A program made the position numbers and the translations under genes. Source: JBCBSK01 sp965250105 (GTDB lineage: Bacteria; Pseudomonadota; Alphaproteobacteria; Rhizobiales; Tepidamorphaceae). Taken from it: a stretch of 64,000 nt of DNA. Shown one piece after another: positions 45,198 to 54,368 of this stretch. The notes beneath the pieces are model-generated. The model did not search any database, was not told where the DNA came from, and saw only the letters and a program-made list of their open reading frames with translations. Numbering within the stretch: the stretch's first letter is position 1; every line of letters begins with the position of its first letter. The stretch lies in NCBI GenBank assembly GCA_965250105.1, contig OZ252290.1, positions 310,001 through 374,000 on the forward strand, in the 5' to 3' direction.

Positions 45198-48104
45198 TCA
45201 CCCGCCGGCCCGGTCGAGCGCCATGTCGAACAGGCGCGCCACATGGATGGCATCGGCGCCGGCGCCGTCCTGGATCTGGTGGCGGCAGGAGGTGCCGTCG
45301 GCGACGACCAGCGTCCCCGGCTCGCGCGCCCGCACCGCGGGCAACAGGCTCAGTTCCCCCATCTTCATGGAGACATCCTGGGTATCCGCTCCATAGCCGA
45401 ACGCGCCAGCCATACCGCAACAGCTCGATTCGACCAAATCGACCTGTGTATCGGGCAGAAGGCCGAGCGCCTTCTGAATGGCCGGCACCACATTCATCGC
45501 CTTCTGATGGCAATGGCCGTGCAGCATGACCTTTGGACCGGGCGACCCTAGCTTCAGATCGAGCTGGCCGGCATCGCTCTCGCGGGCGAGATATTCCTCG
45601 AACATCAAGGCATTGTCGGCCAGTCTTCGTGTCCTGTCTCCGGGCAGCAGTGCTGGAATCTCGTCGCGCAGCGTCAACAGGCAGCTCGGCTCCAGCCCGA
45701 TGATCGGCCGACCGGCCTCGACATGCGGCATCAGCGCGGCGACGAGCCGCTCGGCTTCGGCGCGGGCGCGCTTCACCAGCCCGACCGACAGATAGGTGCG
45801 GCCGCAGCACAAGGGCCGCCGACCGCCATCGGCGGCGATGGCGACCGTCTTGCCGGCCGCCTGAAGAACCCGCTGCGCGGCGCGCAGATTTTCCGGCTCG
45901 AAATAGCGGTTGAAGGTATCGGCGAACAGAACCGCGTCCGGCGTATCGCCCGCCCCCGCTTCCGCGTCGCGGAACGGATGCGACGCCCAGCGCGGCAGGT
46001 CGCGCTTGGCGGAAAAGCCGGTCGGCCGCTCCATCAACCTGGCCAGGCCCGGGATCCGGTTGCGCGCATTGAAGACCCAGGGCAGCCGGGCGGCAAAGGG
46101 CGCATAGTCCGGCAGATGACCGACCAGCCGGTCATGCAGCGACAGGCCGTGCTTTTCGGCGCGCGCGGCCAGAACCTCGATCTTCATCTTGGCCATGTCG
46201 ACGCCGGTCGGACATTCGCGCTTGCAGCCCTTGCAGGAGACGCAGAGCTTCATGGTATCGCGCATCTCGTCGGACGTCAGCGCGTCGGGGCCAAGTTGGC
46301 CCGACAGCGCCAGACGCAGCGTATTGGCGCGCCCGCGCGTGACGTCGCGCTCATTGCGGGTCGCGCGATAGGACGGGCACATGGTGCCGCCGGCGAGCTT
46401 GCGGCAGGCGCCATTGTTGTTGCACATCTCGACCGCGCCCTGGAAACCGCCGCCGGCGCCGGGATAAGCAGACCAGTCGAAGGCGGTCGTGAGCGGCTTG
46501 ACGGCATAGTCCGGCGGGTAGCGGAACAGCGACCGGTCGTCCATTTTCGGCGGGTCGACGATCTTGCCCGGATTGAAGCGGCCGTCGGGATCGAAGCGCT
46601 CCTTCACCGCCTTGAACAGCGTCGTGACCTCGCTGCCATACATGCGCTCGTGGAATTCGGAGCGCACGATGCCGTCGCCATGCTCGCCGGAATGCGAGCC
46701 CTTGTATTCGGCGACCAGCGCGAAGGCCTCCTCGGCGATCGCGCGCATGGTCTTGACGTCGGCTTCCTGCTTGAGATTGAGCACCGGCCGGACATGGAGA
46801 CAGCCGACGGAAGCATGGGCATACCAGGTGCCGCGCGTGCCGTGGCGCTCGAACACGTCGGTCAGCCGCGCCGTATAGTCGGCGAGATCCTCGAGCGCGA
46901 CAGCACAGTCTTCCACGAAGGAAACCGGCTTTCCCTCCTGCTTCATCGACATCATGATGTTGAGGCCCGACTTGCGGACCTCGGCCACCTGGGCCTGCAA
47001 TCCCTGATCGAGAACCGGCACCACGCCGCCCCAGTCGCGGCCCGTTCCGTTCCAGGAAAAGCCGAGCCCGGCCATGGTGTCGTCGAGCGCCTCGAGCTTA
47101 TCGGCATTCGCCTGTTCGCCGCCCTCGTCGAACTCGACCAGCAGAAGCGCTTCCGGTTCGCCCCTGACCACCGCCTCGATCGTCGAACGGAACATCGGAA
47201 TCTCGCGCGACAGGCCGATCATCGTGTTGTCGACGAGTTCGACCGACAATGGTGTCAGCGCGACGAGATGCTGGGCGGCGTCCATCGCCTGATAGAAGCT
47301 CGGGAAATGGCAGACGCCGAGCACCTTCTGGCCGACCAGCGGCCAGAGCTTCAGTTCGATGGCCGTGAAATAGCCGAGCGTGCCCTCCGACCCGACCAGG
47401 AGATGCGACAGGTTGATCGGCCGGTCCGACGGCACCAGCGCATCGAGATTGTAGCCGCCGACCCGGCGAGTCAGCTTGGGGAAGCGCGCATCGATCAGGC
47501 CGGCGTTGTCGGCGCCGATCCCGACCATGTCGGCGGCGATGGCGCTCTGAAGGTCGTTGCCGCGCCGAACCGGCGTGTCGATCTCGCCGAACCGCGCCAG
47601 CGATCCGTCATGCAGGATCGCCTCGATGGCATGGACGTTGTCGCGCATCGTGCCGTAGCGCAGCGAACGGCCGCCGCAGGAATTGTTGGCCGCCATGCCG
47701 CCGATCGTGGCGCGCGAGGCGGTCGACACATCGACCGGGAACCACAGCCCGTGCGGCTTGAGCGCCCGGTTGAGTTCGTCGAGCACGATGCCGGGCTCGA
47801 CGACGCAGCGCCTATTGTCGACGTCAAGGTTGAGGATCTTGTTGAAAAACTTGGAATTATCGATGACCAGGCCGCTATTGACGGTCTGCCCGCATTGCGA
47901 GGTGCCGCCGCCGCGCGGCGTGACGGGCAGCCCTTCCAGGCGGGCGCGGTCGAGCGCCAGGGCGACATCTTCGCGGCGGCGCGGCAGGGCGATGGCGGCC
48001 GGCATGATCTGGTAGAAGGAGGCATCGGTCGCATAGCGTCCTCGGCTGAAGCGGTCCAGCAGGATTTCCCCGCTGAATCCGTCCTTGAGCGCTGCGTCCA
48101 ACAT
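45198..48104 (-). CDS. FAD-linked and Fe-S 2-hydroxyacid dehydrogenase (YdiJ/GlcD-GlpC-like fusion)
   Basis: A 968-residue fusion. Residues about 30-550 form a vanillyl-alcohol-oxidase-type FAD oxidase (VTPRGGGTSQCGQTVNSGLVIDNSKF; NNSCGGRSLRYGTMRDNV). A 4Fe-4S site follows (CVSCKGCKRECPTG) and the C-terminal part carries cysteine-rich CCG domains (CCGRTYLS; ESSCCGMAGAFGYG). Homologues (E. coli YdiJ, about 1018 residues) oxidise D-2-hydroxyglutarate or other 2-hydroxyacids to 2-oxoacids, passing electrons to the respiratory chain. The start at 48104 has CCGGGAGG upstream. Divergent from the aminotransferase/tct operon, cotranscribed with GntR. Confidence 0.85.
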   Translation of the reverse strand: MLDAALKDGFSGEILLDRFSRGRYATDASFYQIMPAAIALPRRREDVALALDRARLEGLPVTPRGGGTSQCGQTVNSGLVIDNSKFFNKILNLDVDNRRCVVEPGIVLDELNRALKPHGLWFPVDVSTASRATIGGMAANNSCGGRSLRYGTMRDNVHAIEAILHDGSLARFGEIDTPVRRGNDLQSAIAADMVGIGADNAGLIDARFPKLTRRVGGYNLDALVPSDRPINLSHLLVGSEGTLGYFTAIELKLWPLVGQKVLGVCHFPSFYQAMDAAQHLVALTPLSVELVDNTMIGLSREIPMFRSTIEAVVRGEPEALLLVEFDEGGEQANADKLEALDDTMAGLGFSWNGTGRDWGGVVPVLDQGLQAQVAEVRKSGLNIMMSMKQEGKPVSFVEDCAVALEDLADYTARLTDVFERHGTRGTWYAHASVGCLHVRPVLNLKQEADVKTMRAIAEEAFALVAEYKGSHSGEHGDGIVRSEFHERMYGSEVTTLFKAVKERFDPDGRFNPGKIVDPPKMDDRSLFRYPPDYAVKPLTTAFDWSAYPGAGGGFQGAVEMCNNNGACRKLAGGTMCPSYRATRNERDVTRGRANTLRLALSGQLGPDALTSDEMRDTMKLCVSCKGCKRECPTGVDMAKMKIEVLAARAEKHGLSLHDRLVGHLPDYAPFAARLPWVFNARNRIPGLARLMERPTGFSAKRDLPRWASHPFRDAEAGAGDTPDAVLFADTFNRYFEPENLRAAQRVLQAAGKTVAIAADGGRRPLCCGRTYLSVGLVKRARAEAERLVAALMPHVEAGRPIIGLEPSCLLTLRDEIPALLPGDRTRRLADNALMFEEYLARESDAGQLDLKLGSPGPKVMLHGHCHQKAMNVVPAIQKALGLLPDTQVDLVESSCCGMAGAFGYGADTQDVSMKMGELSLLPAVRAREPGTLVVADGTSCRHQIQDGAGADAIHVARLFDMALDRAGG

Positions 48105-48122
48105 GGGTGACCTCCCGGCTTT

Positions 48123-48168
48123 TCTCATTGTCGCCTGACGACGCGTCTCGTTGTCGCTTGACGGCGCG
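48123..48168. repeat. tandem 23-base repeat in a divergent control region
   Basis: Two directly adjacent 23-base units (48123-48145 and 48146-48168) differ at three positions; each contains TTGTCGC and GACG. The second unit overlaps the -35 element of the promoter at 48158. They may be duplicated regulator sites. Confidence 0.5.
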
Positions 48169-48185
48169 ATCTGGCGTCGCATAAT
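48158..48185 (+). promoter_or_regulatory. sigma70-type promoter TTGACG-N16-CATAAT
   Basis: A good match to the -35 and -10 consensus with 16-base spacing, about 70 bases upstream of the ATG of the aminotransferase. It would drive the aminotransferase and tctCBA genes. Confidence 0.6.
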
Positions 48186-48199
48186 GAATTCAAAATTAT
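48181..48199. promoter_or_regulatory. dyad ATAATgaattcaaaATTAT over the -10 region
   Basis: 5-base arms with a 9-base spacer and a nested palindrome TGAATTCA, overlapping the -10 element and the likely transcription start. This is a good position for a GntR repressor such as the protein at 44461. Confidence 0.45.
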
Positions 48200-48255
48200 A
48201 CATTCGGTTTGCGCTGTCCAGAGCGTGGGGCGAACCGGGCCGAGGGAGAGACGTC

Positions 48256-49458
48256 ATGAGCGCCAGCGCGGGCCGCAAGGCAGGTCGGCATTTTCTGCAG
48301 ATACCGGGGCCGAGCGCCGTGCCCGACCGGATCCTGCGTGCCATTTCAGCGCAGACGATCGATCATCGCGGCCCCGACTTCGCCGCCGTCGGTCAGACCG
48401 CGCTGACCGGCATGAAGTCGATCTTCAAGACCGAGAGCAGCGTCTTCATCTATCCCGCCTCCGGCACCGGCGCCTGGGAAGCGGCCCTGGTCAACACGCT
48501 GTCCGAAGGTGACCGGGTGCTGATGTACGAGACCGGCCATTTCGCCACGCTGTGGATGAAGATGGCCGAGAAGCTTGGCCTGTCGCCGGAATTCATCGAC
48601 GGCGACTGGCGCGGCGGCGCCGATGCCGACCGCATCGAGGACTATCTCCGGGCCGATACCGGCCATGCCATCAAGGCCGTCTGCGTGGTCCACAACGAGA
48701 CCTCGACCGGCTCGGTCTCGCCGATCGCCGATGTGCGCCGCGCCATCGACGCGGCTGGCCATCCGGCGCTGTTGATGGTCGACAGCATTTCGGGCCTCGC
48801 CTCGATCGACTTCCGCTTCGACGAATGGGGCGTCGACGTCGCCGTGTCCGGCTCCCAGAAGGGACTGATGCTGCCGCCAGGCCTGTCCTTCAACGCCGCG
48901 TCCGAGAAGGCGCTGGAGATCTCCAAGACGTCCGGCCTGAGACGCTCCTATTGGGACTGGCAGGACATGATGGGGCCGAACGCCACCGGCTATTTCCCCT
49001 ATACGCCGGCCACCAACCTGCTCTACGGCCTCAACGAGGCGATCGCCATGCTGCATGAGGAAGGCCTCGCCAACGTCTTCGCGCGGCATGCCCGCCACGG
49101 CGCGGCGACCCGCACCGCCGTGCGCGCCTGGGGCCTCGAGGTCCTGTGCCGCCAGCAGGGCCAGGAAAGTGGCGTCCTGACCGCGGTCATGATGCCCGAG
49201 GGCCATGGCGCGGACGCCTTCCGCGCCACGGTTCTCGAGAATTTCGACGTCTCGCTCGGCAATGGCCTGTCGAAGGTCGCCGACCGGGTGTTCCGCATCG
49301 GCCATCTCGGCGACTTCAACGACGCCATGCTGCTCGGCACGCTATCGGCGGTGGAAATGTCGCTGAAGAAGGCCGGCGTGCCGCATCAGGCCGGCGGTGT
49401 CGATGCCGCGATGGCGGCCCTCGACGCCGGTCCCGGCGAGATGCTGGCCGCCGAGTGA
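48256..49458 (+). CDS. class V aminotransferase, serine/alanine--glyoxylate aminotransferase-like
   Basis: A 400-residue PLP enzyme, paralogous to SgaA at 4582 but clearly divergent (LQIPGPSAVPDRIL, YPASGTGAWEAA, ETSTGSVSPIADV; PLP lysine K202 in SGSQKGLMLPPG). It likely transfers an amino group to or from glyoxylate or another 2-oxoacid. GAGGGAGAG precedes the ATG. It is divergent from a 2-hydroxyacid dehydrogenase and directly upstream of tctCBA, suggesting a pathway: import of a hydroxyacid, oxidation to the oxoacid, transamination. The exact amino donor is unknown; it might also be a glycine- or taurine-linked variant. Confidence 0.83.
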   Translation: MSASAGRKAGRHFLQIPGPSAVPDRILRAISAQTIDHRGPDFAAVGQTALTGMKSIFKTESSVFIYPASGTGAWEAALVNTLSEGDRVLMYETGHFATLWMKMAEKLGLSPEFIDGDWRGGADADRIEDYLRADTGHAIKAVCVVHNETSTGSVSPIADVRRAIDAAGHPALLMVDSISGLASIDFRFDEWGVDVAVSGSQKGLMLPPGLSFNAASEKALEISKTSGLRRSYWDWQDMMGPNATGYFPYTPATNLLYGLNEAIAMLHEEGLANVFARHARHGAATRTAVRAWGLEVLCRQQGQESGVLTAVMMPEGHGADAFRATVLENFDVSLGNGLSKVADRVFRIGHLGDFNDAMLLGTLSAVEMSLKKAGVPHQAGGVDAAMAALDAGPGEMLAAE

Positions 49459-49566
49459 CGGCGGCGGATCGCCGCGCGGAATGACGGAATGATCGGCATC
49501 CGCCACCGGTATCGGCGGGCGCCATGCAAGCCAGCAAATGGCAGACAGAAAGGGAGGACTTCGGAA

Positions 49567-50538
49567 ATGACCTTGCACACACGGAAAATCGCGGCCGCGC
49601 TGGCGGCGGCCCTGGGCGCTGCGGCGCTCGCGACCGCGCCGGCGATGGCCCAGGACGACTATCCCACCCGCACCATCGAAGTGGTGCATCAATATGGCGC
49701 CGGCGGCGGCACCGACCGCTTCATCCGCGCGGTCGCCGAACCGTTCGAGGAAATCGCCGGCGTTTCCATGGTGCCGATTTCGGTTCAGGGCGGCGGCGGC
49801 GTGCCGGCCTTCGTCAACTTCGCCCAGCGCCCCGCCGACGGCTACACGCTGATGGCGATCGGCCCGGACCAGATCATCGCCGACGCGCTCGGCCGCATCG
49901 ACATGGACCGACTGAAGCCGCTGACCCGGGTTCAGTGGGACCAGGGCCTGTTCATGGTGCCCGCAGACAGCCCCTATGAGACGATCCAGGACTTCATCGC
50001 GGCGGCCCAGGCCGATCCGGGCTCGATCAAGGTCGCCGTCACCGGTTCGGCCGGCTTCGACGACACGCTGGTCGGGCTGTGGAACCTCGAATCCGGCGCC
50101 GAGGTGACGACCGTTCCGTTCGGGTCGGCCGAAATGGTCTCCAACACGCTCGGCGGCCAGGTCGACGCCATGTACGAGGAATATGGCCCGGCGCGTGGGC
50201 TCATCGAATCGGGCGATCTTCGGCCGCTGGTCGTGTTCTCCGACGAGCGCCTGCCGGTCCTGCCCGACGTGCCGACCGCCAAGGAACTCGGCTATGACGT
50301 GACGCTGGGGCGCTGGCGCGCCTTCGCCGTGCCCGCCGAAATGCCGGACGAGCAGGTCGCCAAGCTGCACGGCATGATCGCCGAAGCGACCGAAAGCGAA
50401 AGCTACAAGAACTTCGAGGAGCAGAGCGCCCTGCAATACCGTTCCGTCGTGATCGGGCCGGAAGAGTTCGCCGCTTTCGTCGAGCAGGAACGTGAAACCT
50501 ATGGCAACGTCCTGAAGCAGCTCGGTTTCACCGAGTAA
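49567..50538 (+). CDS. tctC: tripartite tricarboxylate transporter substrate-binding protein
   Basis: A 323-residue periplasmic Bug/TctC-type binding protein. Sec signal peptide with cleavage near AMAQ (about 28). The core shows YPTRTIEVVHQYGAGGGTDRFIRAVAEPFEEI, ADGYTLMAIGPDQI and LPDVPTAKELGYDV, all characteristic of the family. It binds a carboxylate and delivers it to TctAB. GGGAGGACTTCGGAA precedes the start at 49567; an earlier in-frame ATG is ignored. It lies 108 bases after the aminotransferase gene and heads the complete tctCBA set. Confidence 0.88.
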   Translation: MTLHTRKIAAALAAALGAAALATAPAMAQDDYPTRTIEVVHQYGAGGGTDRFIRAVAEPFEEIAGVSMVPISVQGGGGVPAFVNFAQRPADGYTLMAIGPDQIIADALGRIDMDRLKPLTRVQWDQGLFMVPADSPYETIQDFIAAAQADPGSIKVAVTGSAGFDDTLVGLWNLESGAEVTTVPFGSAEMVSNTLGGQVDAMYEEYGPARGLIESGDLRPLVVFSDERLPVLPDVPTAKELGYDVTLGRWRAFAVPAEMPDEQVAKLHGMIAEATESESYKNFEEQSALQYRSVVIGPEEFAAFVEQERETYGNVLKQLGFTE

Positions 50539-50602
50539 TCGGCGACAATCGACCCGGCGGCCGCCAGCCCGGCCGCCGGCATCGCTTCAGCGAGGGTTCG
50601 GC

Positions 50603-51133
50603 ATGGTCAAGCGCCTTTTCGATCTCGGCTTCGCCGCCGCCGTCTTCGCGTGCTCGATCTGGTTCTGGCTGATCGCCGACGGCTTTCCCGTCTCGCCGCG
50701 CTTTCAGGGCATCGACACCGATTTCTGGCCCAAGATCGTCTTCGGCACGCTCGCCCTCGTCGCGGGCTGTCTCGTCGCGCGCATGGCGCTCGACATGCTG
50801 CGCGAGCGCAAGACGGTGTCGGCCACGGCGCCGATCCGGGGCGGCGGCCGCGGCGTCGATCCGCAGGCCGTCGCCACCGTCATGCGGGTGGCCGCCATGG
50901 CCGGCCTGGTGCTCGCCTACTATATCGGCTTCCGCGTCGTCGGCTTCGCCATCGCCACCGTCCTGTTCCTGTGGGCCGCCAGCTTCGTGCTGGTCTATCG
51001 CAACTGGGTCGTGAAACTCATCTTCGCGCCCGTGTTCACGCTGGCCCTGACGCTGTTCTTCTCGCGAGTCCTGTCCCTGCCGCTGCCGCGCGGCATGGGC
51101 CGGTTCTACGAGATCAATCTGCTCCTCTACTGA
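50603..51133 (+). CDS. tctB: tripartite tricarboxylate transporter small membrane subunit
   Basis: A 176-residue integral membrane protein with four predicted hydrophobic segments (start at FDLGFAAAVFACSIWFWLIA, middle VAAMAGLVLAYYIGF, then ATVLFLWAASFVLVY and APVFTLALTLFF). It matches the TctB small-subunit type and location between tctC and tctA. It partners TctA in the inner membrane. GCGAGGG precedes the start. Confidence 0.82.
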   Translation: MVKRLFDLGFAAAVFACSIWFWLIADGFPVSPRFQGIDTDFWPKIVFGTLALVAGCLVARMALDMLRERKTVSATAPIRGGGRGVDPQAVATVMRVAAMAGLVLAYYIGFRVVGFAIATVLFLWAASFVLVYRNWVVKLIFAPVFTLALTLFFSRVLSLPLPRGMGRFYEINLLLY

Positions 51134-51166
51134 ACCAAGCAAGAGTAGAGCACCGGAGAGCGCCCC

Positions 51167-52711
51167 ATGTTCGAGGCCTATGTCAGCGCCCTGTCCTACA
51201 TGGCCGGCAATCCGATGACCTTCGTGTTCATCGCCTTCGCGGTGGTGTGGGGCGTGGCCTTCGGCTCGGTGCCGGGTCTCACCGGCATCGTCGGCGTCGC
51301 GCTTCTGATCCCCTTTACCTTCGCCTTCGACCCCATCGAGGGCCTGCTGCTGCTCGCCGGTGTCTATGTCGGCTCGACCTTCGGTGGCTCGATCTCGGCG
51401 ATCCTGTTCAACACGCCGGGCAGTCCGGAGGCTGCCTGCACCGCGCTTGAAGGCTATCCGATGGCGAGGCGCGGCGAGGCCGGCAAGGCGCTCGGCATCG
51501 CGCTGGCGTCCTCCGCTATCGGCGGCATCTTCGGCACCGCCGTCCTGATGCTGCTCGCGCCGCCGATCGCCCAGATCGCGCTCAAATTCGGCCCCGCCGA
51601 ATATTTCGCCCTGGCCGTTCTCGGCATCACGGCCATCGCCGCCATCGGCTCGGGCTCGATCTTGAAGGGCCTCGTCGCCGGCCTGCTCGGGCTCGGCGTG
51701 GCGACCGTCGGCCTCGACCCGATCACCGGCATGGCGCGCTACACCTTCGGCAATTTCCAGCTTCTGTCCGGCATCAGCTTCGTGCCCGCCATCATCGGCA
51801 TCTTCGCGCTGGCCGAGGTGCTGCAACGGGTGTCGGAAGGCAATCGCAAATCTGACGCGATCGACAATGTATCGACCCAATTGCCGTCGATCGCGGAATT
51901 CATCGCCCATCGCTGGACGCTGTTGCGCTCCTCGGCGCTCGGCTCCTTCATCGGCGCCCTGCCCGGCGTCGGCGCCACCACCGCCGCCTTCATCTCCTAC
52001 AGCGAGGCGGTGCGCTGGTCGAAACATCCCGAGAAATTCGGCACCGGCACGCCGGAAGGGATCGTGGCGCCGGAATCGGCCAACAATTCGGCGGTCGGCG
52101 GCTCGATGATCCCGCTCCTGGCGCTCGGCATTCCCGGTAGCGCGACCACCGCCGTGATGCTCGGCGGGCTGACCATTCACGGCATCATCCCCGGCCCGCT
52201 GCTGATGGAGCAGAACACCAATCTCGTCTATTCGGTGTTCATCGGCATGCTGCTCGCCAATATCCTGATGCTGGCGATCGGCGTGCGGTTCGCGCGCTAT
52301 TTCGCGCTGATCCTCAAGGCGCCCTACCCCATCGTCGGCCCGGCCATCGTGGTGTTGTGCATGACCGGTGTCTACGCGTTGAACAGCAACATCATGGATG
52401 TCGCGGTGATGCTCGCCTTCGGCGTCGTCGGCTTCTTCCTGCGCCGGCTCGGCTATCCGATCGCCTGCTTCATCATCGGCCTCGTGCTCGGCCCGATCGC
52501 CGAGGTCAGCTTGCGCCAGGCGCTGATCCTCACCGATCTGAACATGCTCGACGTGGTGACCCGCCCGATCACGGCCGTGCTGCTGACGCTGAGCTTCGCC
52601 TCGCTGGCCTATGGGTTCTACGGCCAGTGGAAGCGGCATGTGGCCGAACGCAAGACAGCGCCCATCGACACCGGCCCGCTGAAGGCCGGAACGGAAGAAA
52701 ACCGGAGTTGA
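51167..52711 (+). CDS. tctA: tripartite tricarboxylate transporter large membrane subunit
   Basis: A 514-residue membrane permease of the TctA family with about 10-12 transmembrane segments. The hallmark GTPGSPEA-like segment (FNTPGSPEAACTALEGYPMARRGEAGKALG) and the second motif (LPGVGATTAAFISYSEAVRWSK) are both present, as is PESANNSAVGGSMIPLLALGIPGS. It uses the membrane potential to import the carboxylate presented by TctC. The specific substrate is unknown, but the aminotransferase and hydroxyacid dehydrogenase next door suggest a hydroxy- or oxo-acid. Confidence 0.9.
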   Translation: MFEAYVSALSYMAGNPMTFVFIAFAVVWGVAFGSVPGLTGIVGVALLIPFTFAFDPIEGLLLLAGVYVGSTFGGSISAILFNTPGSPEAACTALEGYPMARRGEAGKALGIALASSAIGGIFGTAVLMLLAPPIAQIALKFGPAEYFALAVLGITAIAAIGSGSILKGLVAGLLGLGVATVGLDPITGMARYTFGNFQLLSGISFVPAIIGIFALAEVLQRVSEGNRKSDAIDNVSTQLPSIAEFIAHRWTLLRSSALGSFIGALPGVGATTAAFISYSEAVRWSKHPEKFGTGTPEGIVAPESANNSAVGGSMIPLLALGIPGSATTAVMLGGLTIHGIIPGPLLMEQNTNLVYSVFIGMLLANILMLAIGVRFARYFALILKAPYPIVGPAIVVLCMTGVYALNSNIMDVAVMLAFGVVGFFLRRLGYPIACFIIGLVLGPIAEVSLRQALILTDLNMLDVVTRPITAVLLTLSFASLAYGFYGQWKRHVAERKTAPIDTGPLKAGTEENRS

Positions 52712-52827
52712 GGGCGAAGCCGAAACCACGCCAGCCGGCGATGGACAGACCCTGGATCCTCTGACACGATCTCGTGCCGAGCGGGCCGGTGCGGTCCGCA
52801 TAGGCGTGCCCCTCCAAGAGCGCTTTG

Positions 52828-52850
52828 GCGAGAATCGACCCCGGTTTCGC
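52828..52850. repeat. dispersed intergenic repeat, copy C (degenerate)
   Basis: A 23-base segment beginning GCGAGAATC and ending CCCCGGTTTCGC, preceded by CGCTTTGG and followed by CGAAAGC, resembles the copy at 56599, which has the same preceding CGCTTT context. It lies in the 225-base spacer between tctA and the FAD oxidoreductase. About 16 of 23 positions match copy B. Confidence 0.4.
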
Positions 52851-52936
52851 GTTCGAAAGCGTGTCAGAACAGTGGCTAGGGTCGTTTGAGTGACGTCGAT
52901 GTCGCGAAAACCGTTCTAGCGTGAACGTGGACAGAC

Positions 52937-54214
52937 ATGGCATCCGGACATCCGATCTCCCTGTGGGACGTCTCCGCGCAGGAACCCGATGCCGACGCGC
53001 CGTTCACCGATGATGGCGAAGTGGTCGATCTCGCCATCGTCGGCGGCGGCTTCACCGGCCTGTCGACGGCGTTGCACGCCGCCGAAGCGGGCGTCGCGGC
53101 CCATGTGCTCGAAGCGGAGCGTATCGGTTTCGGCGGCTCGGGCCGCAATGTCGGACTGGTCAATGCCGGGCTCTGGCTGCCGCCCGCCAAAGTGCGCGCC
53201 GCCCTCGGCGAGACCATCGGCCCGCAATTCGTCAAGCTGTTCGGCGACGGCCCGCGCCGGGTCTTCGATCTGATCGAAAAGCATCAGATCCGCTGCGAGG
53301 CGACCCGGACCGGCACCATCCACGCCGCGCATGCGCCGTCGGGCTTCGAGGATCTCAGAGCGCGGCACGCGGAATGGCAGCGCCTCGGCGAGCCGGTCGA
53401 CCTGCTCGACCGCGACGCGGTCGCCGAGCTTGTCGGCTCGACGGCGTTTCACGGCGGCCTGGTCGACCAGCGCGCCGGCACGATCAATCCGATGGGCTAT
53501 TGCCGCGGCCTCGCCCGGGTCGCCCGCGCCCAAGGCGCCAGGATCAGCACCGGCGTGCGCGTCACCGGACTGGCGCGCGACGGCACCGACTGGCGCGTTG
53601 TAACGGACAAGTGCACGCTCCAGGCGCGCCATGTCGTGCTCGCCACCAATGCCTACACAGATGCGCTGTGGCCGGGGCTCAGCCGCATCTTCACGACGAT
53701 CAACTATTTCCAGCTCGCGACCGCGCCGCTCGGCCCGGAAGCCAAGCACATCCTGCCTGACCGGCAGGGGCTCTGGGACACCGGCCCCATCATGTTCTCG
53801 CTGCGCCGCGACGCGGCCGACCGGCTGGTCATCGGCTCGATGGGCACCGTCATCGGTGGCGCGGACAAGGGCCTGTCGCAGCGCTGGGCGCGCCGTCAGA
53901 TCGCCCGCCTCTTCCCCGAACTCGGCGACGTCGCCTTCGAGGATGCCTGGCATGGCCGTATCGCCATGACGCCGGATCATCTGCCGCGGATCTGCGAGCT
54001 CGACGAACGGCTTCATACCGCGATCGGCTATAACGGGCGCGGCATCACGACGGGAACGCTCTTCGGCCAGGCGCTGGCCGGGCTCGCCGCCGGCGGCGAC
54101 AAGGCCGACCTACCGCTGCCGGTCACCCCGATGCGGCCGCGCGCCTCCGCGCCGGTCATGTCGGGGCTCTATCAGACGGCGTTCACCGCGAACCAGTTCA
54201 TCAAGGGGTTTTAA
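52937..54214 (+). CDS. FAD-dependent amine/amino-acid oxidoreductase (DAO family)
   Basis: A 425-residue flavoprotein of the DadA/PuuB/glycine-oxidase type. The N-terminal FAD motif VVDLAIVGGGFTGLSTALHAAE is near residue 30, with GFGGSGRNVGLVNAG close by; the C-terminus IGYNGRGITTGTLFGQALAGL is the second FAD-binding segment. It would oxidise a primary or secondary amine or amino acid. A class III aminotransferase gene follows 155 bases later, so the two may act in the same amine pathway (for example polyamine breakdown). No signal peptide. Confidence 0.82.
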   Translation: MASGHPISLWDVSAQEPDADAPFTDDGEVVDLAIVGGGFTGLSTALHAAEAGVAAHVLEAERIGFGGSGRNVGLVNAGLWLPPAKVRAALGETIGPQFVKLFGDGPRRVFDLIEKHQIRCEATRTGTIHAAHAPSGFEDLRARHAEWQRLGEPVDLLDRDAVAELVGSTAFHGGLVDQRAGTINPMGYCRGLARVARAQGARISTGVRVTGLARDGTDWRVVTDKCTLQARHVVLATNAYTDALWPGLSRIFTTINYFQLATAPLGPEAKHILPDRQGLWDTGPIMFSLRRDAADRLVIGSMGTVIGGADKGLSQRWARRQIARLFPELGDVAFEDAWHGRIAMTPDHLPRICELDERLHTAIGYNGRGITTGTLFGQALAGLAAGGDKADLPLPVTPMRPRASAPVMSGLYQTAFTANQFIKGF

Positions 54215-54368
54215 AAGGGTTTTTCGCGCTTCAGCTATTCGCCCAACGCGCTTGACTTCGCCGCGACGGCGCGAGAGGCATAGTGTTTGCCATTGTGACC
54301 TGTCGGACCGTGCCCTAATTGCGAGACGACAGGACCGGGAAGGCCCGGAAAGGACAGAGGGACGCGCC

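Noticed and set aside
45723..48110. 795-codon plus-strand frame opposite the FAD/Fe-S dehydrogenase
   Set aside because: Antisense shadow of a gene with intact FAD and Fe-S motifs.
50528..52801. 757-codon minus-strand frame opposite tctBA
   Set aside because: Antisense shadow of clear TctA and TctB genes; the composition is extremely rich in His, Asp, Gly and Arg and no domain is recognisable.
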